A DNA stretch of 55,660 nucleotides from an uncultured Clostridium sp. (GCA_905212085.1 CAJMDF010000007.1:1-55660); one strand, 5' to 3'. Positions 26,966-36,129 are shown, numbered from the stretch's first letter. Notes: generated by a model not told the origin, from the sequence alone. Numbers and translations: made by a program.

Positions 26966-28042
26966 ATGAGTATAATAGCAGATGACAATGATTTTCAACA
27001 TAAAAGTATTACCGAAAAGAAAAAAAATTCGGTAATAAAATGTGAATGTTTTGAAAATGATAAAAACTTTGAAAACTGCATTCGTCCTAAATCATTTGAT
27101 ACATATATAGGTCAGTCAGCCCTAAAAGAAACTTTAAAAATCTCTATTGCAGCTGCAAAAAAACGAGAATTACCGCTTGATCATTTGCTATTTTACGGAC
27201 CACCGGGCTTAGGGAAAACAACTCTTGCAGGAGTTATTGCTCAACAAATGGGAGTAGATATTAAAATAACATCAGCACCAGCCCTAGAAAGACCTCGTGA
27301 TATTATAGGGATTTTAATGTCTTTAAAAGGTGGTGAAATATTATTTATAGATGAAATCCACAGATTAAATAAAGTTGCAGAAGAAATTTTATACCCTGCA
27401 ATGGAAGACTTTTTCTTAGATATGACAACAGGAAAAAGCCAAACAGTAAAAATACTTAGAGTTCCGCTTCCTAAATTTACTCTTATCGGAGCAACAACAA
27501 AAGCAGGAGAATTGTCAGGTCCACTGCGTGACCGTTTCGGGATTATACACAGGCTTGAATTTTATACAGAAGATGAACTAGCACAGGTAATTAAAAGAAC
27601 AGCAGGGATTTTAAATATAGAAATTACAGAAGAAGGAGCACACGCTATAGCAAAAAGATCTCGTGGGACTCCTCGTATAGCAAACAGACTTGTAAAAAGA
27701 GTTTCAGACTATGCTCTGGTAAAACATGACGGAAAAATTACGGAAGATGTCGCAAACAAATCTCTAGACATATTAAAAATAGATAATTACGGACTTGATA
27801 ATACAGACAGAAGCCTTTTAAGATTAATTATTGAAAAATATGACGGCGGCCCTGTAGGGATAGAAACAATTGCAGCAGCAATAGGAGAAGATGTCAGAAC
27901 AATCGAAGACGTTTGTGAACCGTTCTTATTACAAGCAGGTCTATTACAACGTACACCACGCGGGAGAAAAGTATCCCCCGCGACATACAGACATCTTGGA
28001 TATAAAAATATAAATATAAATGAGCAAAAAAGTCTGTTCTAA
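26966..28042 (+). CDS. ruvB: Holliday junction branch migration helicase RuvB
   Basis: AAA+ motor that drives branch migration with RuvA. 'RPKSFDTYIGQSALKETLKI' opens the core, then Walker A 'GPPGLGKTTLA', Walker B 'LFIDEIHRLN', sensor 'LIGATTKAGELSGPLRDRFG' and the C-terminal winged-helix part ending 'RTPRGRKVSPATYRHLG'. At 358 residues it has about 30 more at the N-terminus than many RuvBs. AAGGAAAAACA precedes the ATG. The gene ends 5 nt before the convergent prepilin 3 with no terminator between them. Confidence 0.96.
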   Translation: MSIIADDNDFQHKSITEKKKNSVIKCECFENDKNFENCIRPKSFDTYIGQSALKETLKISIAAAKKRELPLDHLLFYGPPGLGKTTLAGVIAQQMGVDIKITSAPALERPRDIIGILMSLKGGEILFIDEIHRLNKVAEEILYPAMEDFFLDMTTGKSQTVKILRVPLPKFTLIGATTKAGELSGPLRDRFGIIHRLEFYTEDELAQVIKRTAGILNIEITEEGAHAIAKRSRGTPRIANRLVKRVSDYALVKHDGKITEDVANKSLDILKIDNYGLDNTDRSLLRLIIEKYDGGPVGIETIAAAIGEDVRTIEDVCEPFLLQAGLLQRTPRGRKVSPATYRHLGYKNININEQKSLF

Positions 28043-28046
28043 TATA

Positions 28047-28975
28047 TTATATCCTGTATGGATAATCATTTGGAATTTTCCAACCATTTTGTTTTATCAA
28101 AGCTCCACACTCTAAAAGATTATTACCTCCACTTTTACATCGCGTATAAATATCATCATATTTTATGATTTTGTCATAAGTTAAGCCATATCCAGTTACT
28201 TGGCGCTCTCCTGACATAAATAAAATCCCGTCATATAGTGAATATTTCATTTGAAATAAATCTCGACCAACTACATTAGGAGCTTTATGGCCATTTATAT
28301 CCACCAATATTGTTACACATACCACCCCTTGACGTCCCTTAGCATAACTTAAAAATAAATTAATACCATTATTTAAACAAACATACCTAGAAGAAGTAAC
28401 TAAACCTCCATACTCAACAGTTCTAACATTATACCCTAATTTATATAATCCATAACCATCAACTATACCTGATTTATAACCTTTAATATAAGGCAAAAAA
28501 TATGTATTTAAAAATACATCAACAACATCACTTCCTGTACCTTGATATCCAGCAATATCCTTTGTCCAATATTGACTGTCTCCATAATCTGCTACAGCCA
28601 TTTTTAATGCTTGTGATACTAAAGAATAAGTATGTTCTAATCTGGTTTCAACTATTTTCTTTTGGTATAAACTAATTAATGCAGGTAACGTCAATGCTGC
28701 AACAACACCAATTATTCCTAAAGTAATCAATACTTCTGCTAACGTAAATCCAAATCTGTCATTGCGAGGCTTTTGTCGAAGCAATCCAACTTTTGCTTTT
28801 AAAAATACGCTAGATTCTTTCAGGAATTCATTCTCAGCATAACTATCCCCCAGAAACCATTGTGGAGCAAGCTCTAAATTGCCCCCCCCCCGACAAATGA
28901 ACACGAAAACATTTCTACACAAGAATTACAAAACTCACGATATTTTTGAGTTTGTTTTTCTAAAAATCTTTTCAT
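28047..28975 (-). CDS. Prepilin-like protein 3, leader and body separated by a G10 tract (out of frame by one)
   Basis: The start at 28975 has AAGGAG six bases upstream and encodes 28 residues ('MKRFLEKQTQ', then a CNSC pair). Ten Gs follow and then an early stop. With 11 Gs the frame is open to 28047 (309 residues). The body is 'RFG|FTLAEVLITLGIIGVVAAL', with 'DINGHKAPNVVGRDLF' and the C-terminal 'CGALIKQNGWKIPNDYPYRI'. Between tract and prepilin site lie 44 residues that differ from copies 1, 6 and 7, contain no Met and include a palindromic dispersed-repeat-like element (28758-28787). Translation therefore probably has to cross the tract, or use a weak TTG. Confidence 0.82.
28758..28787. 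repeat. REP-like dispersed palindromic element inside prepilin 3
   Basis: The segment TCATTGCGAGG...CGAAGCAATCC resembles the short 'CATTGCGAGG...GAAGCAATC' palindromic repeats scattered in many bacterial genomes; the ATTGC/GCAAT arms are visible. Here it is read in frame as coding sequence between tract and prepilin site. It is absent from the other six prepilin copies. Identity of the family is from memory. Confidence 0.5.
28882..28891. repeat. C10/G10 homopolymer in prepilin 3
   Basis: Ten Cs on the plus strand (Gs in the gene sense), 84 nt after the ATG at 28975. Flanks are CTCTAAATTG-C10-GACAAA. Confidence 0.9.
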
Positions 28976-29006
28976 CTCTAGCTCCTTTTTAAGTATTACA
29001 TATATA

Positions 29007-29034
29007 ATTATACAATATTTTAGAATTTTATCAA
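29007..29034 (-). promoter_or_regulatory. Promoter of prepilin 3
   Basis: Minus strand TTGATA (29034-29029), 16-nt spacer, perfect TATAAT (29012-29007), 31 nt before the ATG at 28975. Confidence 0.6.
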
Positions 29035-29075
29035 TTATATTTTTATGATAAATTTATTGAGGAGAGGGGATATTT

Positions 29076-30212
29076 ATGAAAAAATTCTTTATAATTTTAT
29101 TACTAATGCTAGGTATACCAACACTAGCAGATGAAAATAAGACAGTATTACCATCTGAAACAGGTGTCGTAGAAAGCATAAAATACGAAGATGCAGATAA
29201 TCTTAATCAAGGAGAAGAAACAACAAAACAACTTGTTACAGTAAAAGTTCTTACAGGCAACTTTAAAGGGACTGAACGCATTATTGAAAATATGCTCACA
29301 GGGAATCCTGCCTATGACATAAATTTAACAAAAGGAAATAAAGTTGTTTTGCATGTAGAGCCTAATTCGGATACCATATCAACTCCTGACGATGTAGATT
29401 TTTTCATTGCTGACATAAAAAGAGATAATCAAATTTTTGTATTTACAGGAATTTTCTTTATCCTCCTTCTTTTAATCGGCAAAAAGAAAGGATTTACAAG
29501 TATAATTTCAATAATCTCAACAATAGCTCTAATATTTTTTATGTTACTACCCATGATTTTAAGCGGATTTTGTCCGATTGCCTCAGCTGTACTTACAGGA
29601 ATAATATCTACTGTAATTACAATATATCTAGTCGGAGGCTTAAATTCAAAAAGTTCATCTGCAATAATTGGTACAAGTATAAGTTTAATCTTTGCAGGAG
29701 CATTATCAATGCTTGCAATATATTTTGCCCACCTCACAGGCTTTGCAGGTGAAGAAAATATGTTTTTATACACAGCAAGACCGGAATTAAATTTTACAGG
29801 AATTTTATCAGCTTCGATGATTATAAGTGCTCTTGGAGCGTTGATGGATACCGCTGTATCAATAGCAAGTACAGTCAATGAAATTTTTGAAACCGATAAA
29901 TCACTATCAGTAAAACAACTATTCAAGTCTGGAATGAATGTCGGACGAGATATTATAGGAACAATGTCAAATACTCTTATTCTTGTATATTTAGGAAGTT
30001 CTTTAACACTTGTACTTCTATCAAGCAATATCGATATGAATAAATTCTTCAATCTAAATCAAGTTGCAACAGAAATTCTATCAGCTCTCACAGGAAGTAT
30101 CGCAATTCTATTTTGCGTCCCGATTACTGCAATTATCGCAGCCTATTTAATAAAAAACCAAAAAGAGAAAATTAAATTTAATTTTGATACAGAAAAAGAG
30201 ATGAATGATTAA
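29076..30212 (+). CDS. YibE/F family membrane protein
   Basis: A 378-residue protein with a signal peptide ('KFFIILLLMLGIPTLA'), an extracytoplasmic beta domain of ~110 residues ('VTVKVLTGNFKGTERIIEN', 'GNKVVLHVEP') and seven or so membrane segments beginning 'IFVFTGIFFILLLLIGKKKG'. The 'SALGALMDTAVSIASTVNE' segment is characteristic of YibE/F proteins. Function is unknown in the family; a link to metabolite or peptide transport has been proposed. GAGGAGAGGGG precedes the ATG. Transcription ends at the shared terminator with metK. Confidence 0.87.
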   Translation: MKKFFIILLLMLGIPTLADENKTVLPSETGVVESIKYEDADNLNQGEETTKQLVTVKVLTGNFKGTERIIENMLTGNPAYDINLTKGNKVVLHVEPNSDTISTPDDVDFFIADIKRDNQIFVFTGIFFILLLLIGKKKGFTSIISIISTIALIFFMLLPMILSGFCPIASAVLTGIISTVITIYLVGGLNSKSSSAIIGTSISLIFAGALSMLAIYFAHLTGFAGEENMFLYTARPELNFTGILSASMIISALGALMDTAVSIASTVNEIFETDKSLSVKQLFKSGMNVGRDIIGTMSNTLILVYLGSSLTLVLLSSNIDMNKFFNLNQVATEILSALTGSIAILFCVPITAIIAAYLIKNQKEKIKFNFDTEKEMND

Positions 30213-30229
30213 CATTCATCTCTTTTTTT
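30193..30229 (+). terminator. Bidirectional terminator between yibE/F and metK
   Basis: AAAAAGAGATGAATG-(ATTAA)-CATTCATCTCTTTTT, a perfect long stem. Its left arm is formed by the last codons of the yibE/F gene. It lies 13 nt before the metK stop on the other strand. Confidence 0.85.
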
Positions 30230-30241
30230 ATATTTATGAAA

Positions 30242-31516
30242 TTACTTAGAACAAGAACATCCGCAACAAGCTTGAGATTTCAAAGCTGCAGCTTTATCAG
30301 TTCTTTCCCAAGGTACATCAATATCTGTTCTGCCCATATGACCGTAAGCAGCTAATAATTGATAGAACTTACCGCCATTTTTAGCAGGCAACCCACGTAA
30401 ATCAAATTGATTAATAATTGCAGCAGGTCTTAAATCAAAGTTTTTATAAACTAATTTAGAAATTTCATCATCTGAAATTTTACCTGTTCCGAATGTATCA
30501 ACCATGATTGAAATAGGTTCTGCAACACCAATTGCGTATGCTAGTTCGATTTCACATTTTTCAGCTAAACCAGCTGCTACGATATTTTTTGCAACCCAAC
30601 GAGATGCATAAGCAGCAGATCTGTCAACTTTTGTAGGATCTTTTCCAGAGAAAGCACCGCCACCGTGACGAGAGTAACCGCCATATGTATCAACGATAAT
30701 TTTACGGCCGGTCAAACCAGCATCACCTTGAGGTCCACCTACTACGAAACGACCTGATGGATTTACTAGAATTTTTGTTTCACTGTCTAATTTAATTTCT
30801 TCGTTTTCAAACACATAATCAATTACATATTTTTTAATATCATTTCTAATAATTTCTTGAACTTTTGAATTATCAGAAACACCATTAATTTCAGGATCAT
30901 GTTGAGTTGAAATTAATACAGTATGAATTCTTGAAGGTTTTCCATCTACATATTCAACAGTAACTTGAGATTTACCGTCAGGTCTTAAATATTTAAGAAT
31001 ACCTTGTTTTCTAACTTGAGCTAATCTGTAAGATAATTTATGAGCCAAACTGATTGGCAACGGCATTAATTCAGGAGTTTCGTTACAAGCATAACCAAAC
31101 ATAATACCTTGGTCACCTGCACCTATATTTTCTGTTTCAGAAGTAGATGTATCAGCGTTATCAGATCTTGTTTCAAGAGCTTTATTAACGCCGCCTGCGA
31201 TATCGCAAGATTGTTCATCAATACTAGTTAAAACAGCACAAGTATCAGCATCAAAGCCGCCACCAGATGCACCTGAATAACCGATATTTTTAATAGTACT
31301 TCTTACAACTGATGGGATATCTACATAACAATCAGATGTAATTTCACCACATACAAGAGCCATGCCAGTAGTAACAGTAGTTTCAGCAGCTACTCTTGAT
31401 TGAGGGTATTTTGTCAAAAACTCGTCCAAAATAGCGTCAGAAATCTGATCGCAAACTTTGTCTGGGTGTCCTTCTGTAACTGATTCAGAAGTGAATAAAA
31501 AATTTTTTGGTGTCAT
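30242..31516 (-). CDS. metK: S-adenosylmethionine synthetase
   Basis: Makes SAM from methionine and ATP. 'FTSESVTEGHPDKVCDQISD', 'GAGDQGIMFGYAC' and 'GGAFSGKDPTKVDRS' are the three MetK signatures. At 424 residues it is somewhat longer than the usual ~385-400, and the extra tail ends 'QACCGCSCSK', a Cys-rich motif not usual in MetK. AAGGAG precedes the ATG. A structured leader (31547-31584) suggests control at the RNA level. Confidence 0.96.
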   Translation of the reverse strand: MTPKNFLFTSESVTEGHPDKVCDQISDAILDEFLTKYPQSRVAAETTVTTGMALVCGEITSDCYVDIPSVVRSTIKNIGYSGASGGGFDADTCAVLTSIDEQSCDIAGGVNKALETRSDNADTSTSETENIGAGDQGIMFGYACNETPELMPLPISLAHKLSYRLAQVRKQGILKYLRPDGKSQVTVEYVDGKPSRIHTVLISTQHDPEINGVSDNSKVQEIIRNDIKKYVIDYVFENEEIKLDSETKILVNPSGRFVVGGPQGDAGLTGRKIIVDTYGGYSRHGGGAFSGKDPTKVDRSAAYASRWVAKNIVAAGLAEKCEIELAYAIGVAEPISIMVDTFGTGKISDDEISKLVYKNFDLRPAAIINQFDLRGLPAKNGGKFYQLLAAYGHMGRTDIDVPWERTDKAAALKSQACCGCSCSK

Positions 31517-31546
31517 TTTAAAATTCTCCTTAATTTGTATTTTGGT

Positions 31547-31584
31547 CCGGCGAACCTTATCACCGTCAACCCGCCGGTAAGGTT
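31547..31584 (-). promoter_or_regulatory. Structured leader of metK: candidate riboswitch or attenuator
   Basis: In RNA order the leader reads AACCUUA (31584-31578), CCGGCG (31577-31572), 12 nt, UAAGGUU (31559-31553), CGCCGG (31552-31547). The first and third, and the second and fourth, are perfect complements (7 and 6 bp), so the two stems interleave. They can form a pseudoknot-like fold or two mutually exclusive hairpins. The GC-rich core is conspicuous in AT-rich surroundings and lies about 30 nt before the metK ATG. I could not match it to a SAM riboswitch class. Confidence 0.5.
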
Positions 31585-31671
31585 TTTAATTCCGACCCGG
31601 CAATGTCATTAAGAAACAGTGTACAACCAAAAACATTGAAAAGCAAATATTGTATTAATATTTATTAAATA

Positions 31672-34600
31672 TTAATTAGTTACGACATCAGCTATAATTT
31701 TACCTGTATCCCAATCAATACCCTTAAATATTATTTTGCTATCTTTTTGTACAATCATTTCTATTTCATGATTATTTACATTTGTATATATATTCCTAAA
31801 TAAAGCATTAGACCCAGCTTTAAGTGTAAAATCATAATTCACTTTCGCAAATCGATGACTATGATTTTCTTCAACTAAACTTGTTGACATAAATCGTTCT
31901 TGATTAACAACAAAACCATTTAATAAAGCATCAATTTCCTTTGACCTATCTTTAAATTTTGAAGGATTTTCAATTACATCTAATATTGAAGTGCCATCCT
32001 TCAACTTTAAAGTATTTAACGGTTCTATATAATCAGATCCCATATACACATGGATATCTTCAGTTAAAACATGTTTATCCAATAATTGTGCCAAATCATC
32101 TGCATATTTCAAATAAATTTGATTACTATTTTGATTATTTTGCCTTGCAGTTAAAGCAGCATTTATTTGATTTGAAGATTCTCCTGTATATCGAGCTAAA
32201 GCTGTTAATTCATCTTCTGATGGAGTACTATTTTCTAAATTTTTTATTACATTATCCCAAAATTTATCTCCCATTCGTTCAATGACAGGAGGGGTATAAA
32301 AATCAGAAAATAAATTTTTATACCTTAAACAATAAACAATTAAATCTTCAGGAGTTTGCTTCTTCCAAAAATCTTTGTGATTACCCTGGTTAAGCATTTT
32401 AGAAATATTATCTAGATCATCTTCACTGAAAAATATATCTCCATAACGACCAAAATTCATTTTATCAAAAACTTTTTCCTGTAAATCTACTGGAGCAAAG
32501 ATACCATTGCGATTTTCTTTCTCAGAAAACCCCATATTTTCAAATACTTTCGCGATTTTATCTCGATTAAAAATATCTTCAGATATTTTATTTATATTAC
32601 TTTGCATATTAGTAGGCAGATTTTCTAGAATATATTTTTGAGTCTTGGAGTCCAATTTTGAAATATCTATTAAATCTGTATCTTTATCCTTTGCATATCT
32701 AAAATCGATATGTAAAGCATCTTTATTAAATTCACTGTATAATTTTGCAATATTAAAATTAACTTCATCAAAAGATTTAACTAATTTTCCATTTGAATCA
32801 TAAGTATAACGAATTGCGGAATTAGCAATTTCTGCAACTTTCAAAGAATAAGAAAAATCATTTGTAGAAGGATTTGTTTTATTTTTCATATCAAAAAGAT
32901 TAATAATTTCTTTAAAAGCAGCGTTATTAAACTTTATCGGTTTTGAGTTATTTTCTTCAATACAAGCAGAAATTATCATATCTACTACACCATTTCTAAC
33001 ATGAGAATTCGTAAAAAGTTCTTTAGCAGAGTCGGCTACTTCTTGCCTTTGCTCTTGAGGCAAATCTTTAATAAGCTTTATAATACCTTCTATCGTAATA
33101 TCCGTAGATTCAGACAAATAAACATCTTTTGATACATTTTCAGATGTTACCTTTAAATCATTCGCAATTTTTAATAAATTTTCATCAATAATACCGTCTT
33201 TTATACAAGCATTTTGAATTCTTTCGTTTAATAATGAATTTGCTCTATACTCCATTCGGATATCTGGTCTTTCAGAACTTTTAATCCATTCATTATATTT
33301 AGCAATATATTCTTGCTGCAAAATTGCTTTATCTTGCCCACTAGGCATATTTTTTATCGCATCACGAATACTGGCAAAATCTTCTCTTGTATTTGCAGTC
33401 TTTAACTTTTCTGAAACATCGAAGTTCTCAATATTTGACAAAAATTTCTCTTTTTCAGGAACTTCAAGATTATTTTTAAAAGAAAAATGTTCTGATATTT
33501 TACCAACAGACTTCATACCTCCACCTATTACTGGTGATAAAATTGCTCCTCCAACAAAGCCTTCACCAGCAGCTTGGGCAACATCTTCTAAGCTTCCGCC
33601 ATCTATAGCTGTTCTAAATGCATTATCTACAGAACCACCGACTGCGCCATCAGTAGCCATTTCTGCACCCAAAGCCAATGATTTTTTGGCAATATTACCT
33701 CCAACATATTCGTAACCTGTTGGATTAGTTAAAGCTGTTTTTATAGTTTGCGTTACACCACTTTCAACAGCTGTTTCTGCAACTTCTTTTCCGACCTGCT
33801 TTACAGCCTGAACTCCTAACTTAGTTGCAACTGTCTTTCCTACAGCACCGCCTAATCCACCAGTTACAGGGGCTATAACACCAGAAAATGTTCCAGTTGC
33901 AGCATCATGTGCGGCATCTTTTAAAGAATATTCTCTACCACCTGTAGCAGCATCAGCTGCTTTCATTCCTGTTTTAATTGCGGCACCGCTTGCTCCGGCA
34001 GCGGCAACTCCTACAGCTATAGAACCTCCTCCTGTAAAGGGAGCTGTAGCTACTGCAGCTGTATAAATACCAACAGCAGCAACACCTGATACAATATCAG
34101 CTCCAACATCTACAGCCATAGCTTGACCTTCTTTATAACCATTTAATGCTATTTCTGATTTTAATTTAATTTCTCCTTTTATAAATTTTTCTAAATTTTC
34201 TTCGGTATAATCAAAACCAGTTAATTCCTTAAAAACTTTAGTTCTATTTTGCTCTGTTGTATTGAATTGTTCTAATAACTTCTTTTCTATTTCTTGTTGC
34301 TCTCTTACATTATCAGAACTATCACCAATACCTGTTATATTTTTAAATCCACTCCAAGTAGAACCAATAAAACCATTTTCATCTTCAGCTTTTTTTAAAT
34401 TTGTTGAAACATTATTTATTCGTTTTTCCAAAGTCTTATTAAAATTATAACGTTTTCCATCTGAAGATTTTATAACTACATCATTACTTTCTACTTGCTT
34501 AAAATAAGCTTCATTTAATTCTGTTCCATTAAATGCATAATATCTGGTCTTACCATTTTTAGTAATAGAATATCTCCCGGAATTTCTTACATCCAAAATC

Positions 34601-34926
34601 CCTACATGCTGCTCAAAATCCTTTTGATTTAATTCTTTTCCATCTGCAGAATAGTATTTAGGAATTCCACTACTAATAACAATTTTTTGACCTGAACGTA
34701 ATATTATAGTTTTTGTATCAGTCTGCTTTTCAATTTCAACACCTCTATGATTATTTGAGGGATTCGTCTTGGATGAATAAAGTGAAATCTTTTGTTCTTT
34801 TGTTAAAGTAATTTCCCCATTTTTACTCATTATTGATAAGATTTGTTCATCTGACAAATCATTTAAAGTAGGGTTTAATTGCCTATATTGTTGTATTTTT
34901 TGTTGTATACTTATATGTTCAGACAT
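31672..34926 (-). CDS. Giant ADP-ribosyltransferase-like effector/toxin candidate
   Basis: A 1084-residue protein. Near the N-terminus two similar segments, 'KYYSADGKELNQKDF' and 'RYYAFNGTELNEAYF', form a short repeat. Residues ~270-470 are Gly/Ala-rich and hydrophobic ('VSGVAAVGIYTAAVATAPF', 'GGLGGAVGKTVATKLG'), reminiscent of the translocation or glycine-zipper parts of polymorphic toxins. The last ~130 residues resemble ADP-ribosyltransferase exoenzymes: 'HVYMGSDY' at ~960, 'STS' at 1014-1016 and 'EIE' at 1054-1056, i.e. the STS and ExE motifs of the R-S-E class. The expected Arg of 'VYRG' is Met962, so activity is uncertain. No classical signal peptide. AAAGGTGTGTA precedes the ATG. No obvious immunity gene is adjacent. 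Confidence 0.66.
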   Translation of the reverse strand: MSEHISIQQKIQQYRQLNPTLNDLSDEQILSIMSKNGEITLTKEQKISLYSSKTNPSNNHRGVEIEKQTDTKTIILRSGQKIVISSGIPKYYSADGKELNQKDFEQHVGILDVRNSGRYSITKNGKTRYYAFNGTELNEAYFKQVESNDVVIKSSDGKRYNFNKTLEKRINNVSTNLKKAEDENGFIGSTWSGFKNITGIGDSSDNVREQQEIEKKLLEQFNTTEQNRTKVFKELTGFDYTEENLEKFIKGEIKLKSEIALNGYKEGQAMAVDVGADIVSGVAAVGIYTAAVATAPFTGGGSIAVGVAAAGASGAAIKTGMKAADAATGGREYSLKDAAHDAATGTFSGVIAPVTGGLGGAVGKTVATKLGVQAVKQVGKEVAETAVESGVTQTIKTALTNPTGYEYVGGNIAKKSLALGAEMATDGAVGGSVDNAFRTAIDGGSLEDVAQAAGEGFVGGAILSPVIGGGMKSVGKISEHFSFKNNLEVPEKEKFLSNIENFDVSEKLKTANTREDFASIRDAIKNMPSGQDKAILQQEYIAKYNEWIKSSERPDIRMEYRANSLLNERIQNACIKDGIIDENLLKIANDLKVTSENVSKDVYLSESTDITIEGIIKLIKDLPQEQRQEVADSAKELFTNSHVRNGVVDMIISACIEENNSKPIKFNNAAFKEIINLFDMKNKTNPSTNDFSYSLKVAEIANSAIRYTYDSNGKLVKSFDEVNFNIAKLYSEFNKDALHIDFRYAKDKDTDLIDISKLDSKTQKYILENLPTNMQSNINKISEDIFNRDKIAKVFENMGFSEKENRNGIFAPVDLQEKVFDKMNFGRYGDIFFSEDDLDNISKMLNQGNHKDFWKKQTPEDLIVYCLRYKNLFSDFYTPPVIERMGDKFWDNVIKNLENSTPSEDELTALARYTGESSNQINAALTARQNNQNSNQIYLKYADDLAQLLDKHVLTEDIHVYMGSDYIEPLNTLKLKDGTSILDVIENPSKFKDRSKEIDALLNGFVVNQERFMSTSLVEENHSHRFAKVNYDFTLKAGSNALFRNIYTNVNNHEIEMIVQKDSKIIFKGIDWDTGKIIADVVTN

Positions 34927-35012
34927 TACACACCTTTTTACATTATTATTGGTATGAATATCGGAAATTTAAGCAAATATCTTTAAAACTTTAAATAATT
35001 TTGTTACATATT

Positions 35013-35171
35013 TTAAACAACATAAGATATACTTACAAATAAAAAATCTGATGTAATATCTATAATTGCCCACCTTATCGGATTTTTATTCAATTTAATC
35101 AATTCTTTTTCAATATAAAGATTATCAAAATCTTTTATCTTTTTTATTTTTATAATTCCAGACTTTATCAT
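35013..35171 (-). CDS. Possible small protein of unknown function
   Basis: A 52-residue frame from ATG 35171, ending 'IRWAIIDITSDFLFVSISYVV', with balanced charged and hydrophobic residues ('FDNLYIEKELIKLNKNPIRW') that look protein-like. A minus-strand promoter candidate (TTGAAT, 16 nt, TATAAT) overlaps the region just before it, back to back with the prepilin 4 promoter. A longer version from 35255 would overlap the prepilin 4 start and is less credible. The gap between the toxin-like gene and prepilin 4 holds nothing else that I see. Confidence 0.4.
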   Translation of the reverse strand: MIKSGIIKIKKIKDFDNLYIEKELIKLNKNPIRWAIIDITSDFLFVSISYVV

Positions 35172-35192
35172 ACCCAATATTATATCAATAAG

Positions 35193-35221
35193 TTGACAAA
35201 ATTCAAATAATAGTAAATAAT
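35193..35221 (+). promoter_or_regulatory. Promoter of prepilin 4
   Basis: TTGACA (35193-35198), 17-nt spacer, AATAAT (35216-35221); identical hexamers and spacing to those of prepilins 2 and 5. Confidence 0.7.
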
Positions 35222-35243
35222 AATAAAAAAAGGAGGTTGAAAA

Positions 35244-36088
35244 ATGTTTATTCAAGAAGCTTTGAGAGTGCCCCCCCCCCGAAAAACTTAATTATAGTAA
35301 CTATTTCAAAGAATACTCTTTACTTTATATCAGAAGTATGTAATAATAGTAATATGAAACATCACAAAAAAGCTTTCACTCTTGCTGAAGTTCTTATTAC
35401 TTTAGGAATAATAGGTGTTGTAACAGCACTAACTCTTCCGACATTAATAACAAACTACCAAAAACAAAGAGCTGTAACTCAATTAAAAGCTGATTATTCT
35501 ATAATCGCTCAAGCCTTTGAACGAGCTAAAGCTGATTATGGAGATATGGATTATTGGGGAATGGATAGTTTCTATGGACAAACTACAGGCGCGAATGAAT
35601 TTTTTAAAAATTTTACAGAAAAATATTTTATCCCATATATAAAACCTTTACACAATTATGGGATAACTACATTCAAAAGAATCGGGTATAATGCATTATA
35701 TAATCTTGATAATACAGAAAACAGCTCTCTTCTCGGGGAAAAATACATTGTCGCATTAGCTAATGGAGCAATAATATCATTTAATTTAGACGGACATTGC
35801 GACTCTTCACATGTGGATAGTTCTGGGAATACAGTTTGTGATTCACCTTTTTATTTCACTTCTGTCTATATGATTTTAGATATTAATGGGCAACAAAGAC
35901 CAAATACTTTTGGAAAAGACATATTTGTTATGACAACATCATCTAATAAGTTTGGTTTTTATAGATACAATAGTACACAAGATAACAGAGATTGGCTACT
36001 GCAAGCCTGCAGTAAAGGAAGCAAAGAAAACAGACACTGCGGAAGATTAATACAAATTGACGGTTGGAAAATTAATTATGAATGGTAA
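35244..36088 (+). CDS. Prepilin-like protein 4, leader and body separated by a C10 tract (out of frame by one)
   Basis: AGGAGG lies seven bases before the ATG at 35244, which encodes 'MFIQEALRV', ten Cs and then, as sequenced, stops at codon 16. With 11 Cs the frame is open to 36088 (281 residues). The body is 'KKA|FTLAEVLITLGIIGVVTAL', with 'DINGQQRPNTFGKDIF' and the C-terminal 'CGRLIQIDGWKINYEW'. A TTG at 35237 is in frame with the body at 10 Cs but abuts AGGAGG without spacing, so it is unlikely to initiate. An internal ATG at 35354 ('MKHHKKAFTL') lacks a clear ribosome-binding site. Close paralogue of prepilin 2; its own promoter and terminator make it monocistronic. Confidence 0.82.
35271..35280. 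repeat. C10 homopolymer in prepilin 4
   Basis: Ten Cs on the coding strand, 27 nt after the ATG at 35244, preceded by GAGAGTG and followed by GAAAAAC. Confidence 0.9.
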
Positions 36089-36126
36089 AAAATAACGACC
36101 ATATGATAGTGGTCGTTATTTTTTTA
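36087..36126 (+). terminator. Bidirectional terminator between prepilin 4 and glmS
   Basis: AAAAAATAACGACCA-(TATGATAG)-TGGTCGTTATTTTTT, perfect 15-bp inverted repeat 4 nt before the convergent glmS stop. Confidence 0.85.
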
Positions 36127-36129
36127 TAT

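Noticed and set aside
29429..30052. Long minus-strand open frame inside the yibE/F gene.
   Set aside because: It mirrors a strongly supported membrane protein gene and has no promoter, ribosome-binding site or recognisable family; antisense shadow.
35237..36088. Continuous frame starting at TTG 35237 that already joins the prepilin with ten Cs (likewise 43154 and, on the minus strand, 28922).
   Set aside because: At 35237 and 43154 the TTG abuts the GGAGG site with no spacing, while an ATG at the ideal distance follows in another frame. At 28922 the start lies inside the leader coding sequence and has no ribosome-binding site. These frames are open because only the tract shifts them.
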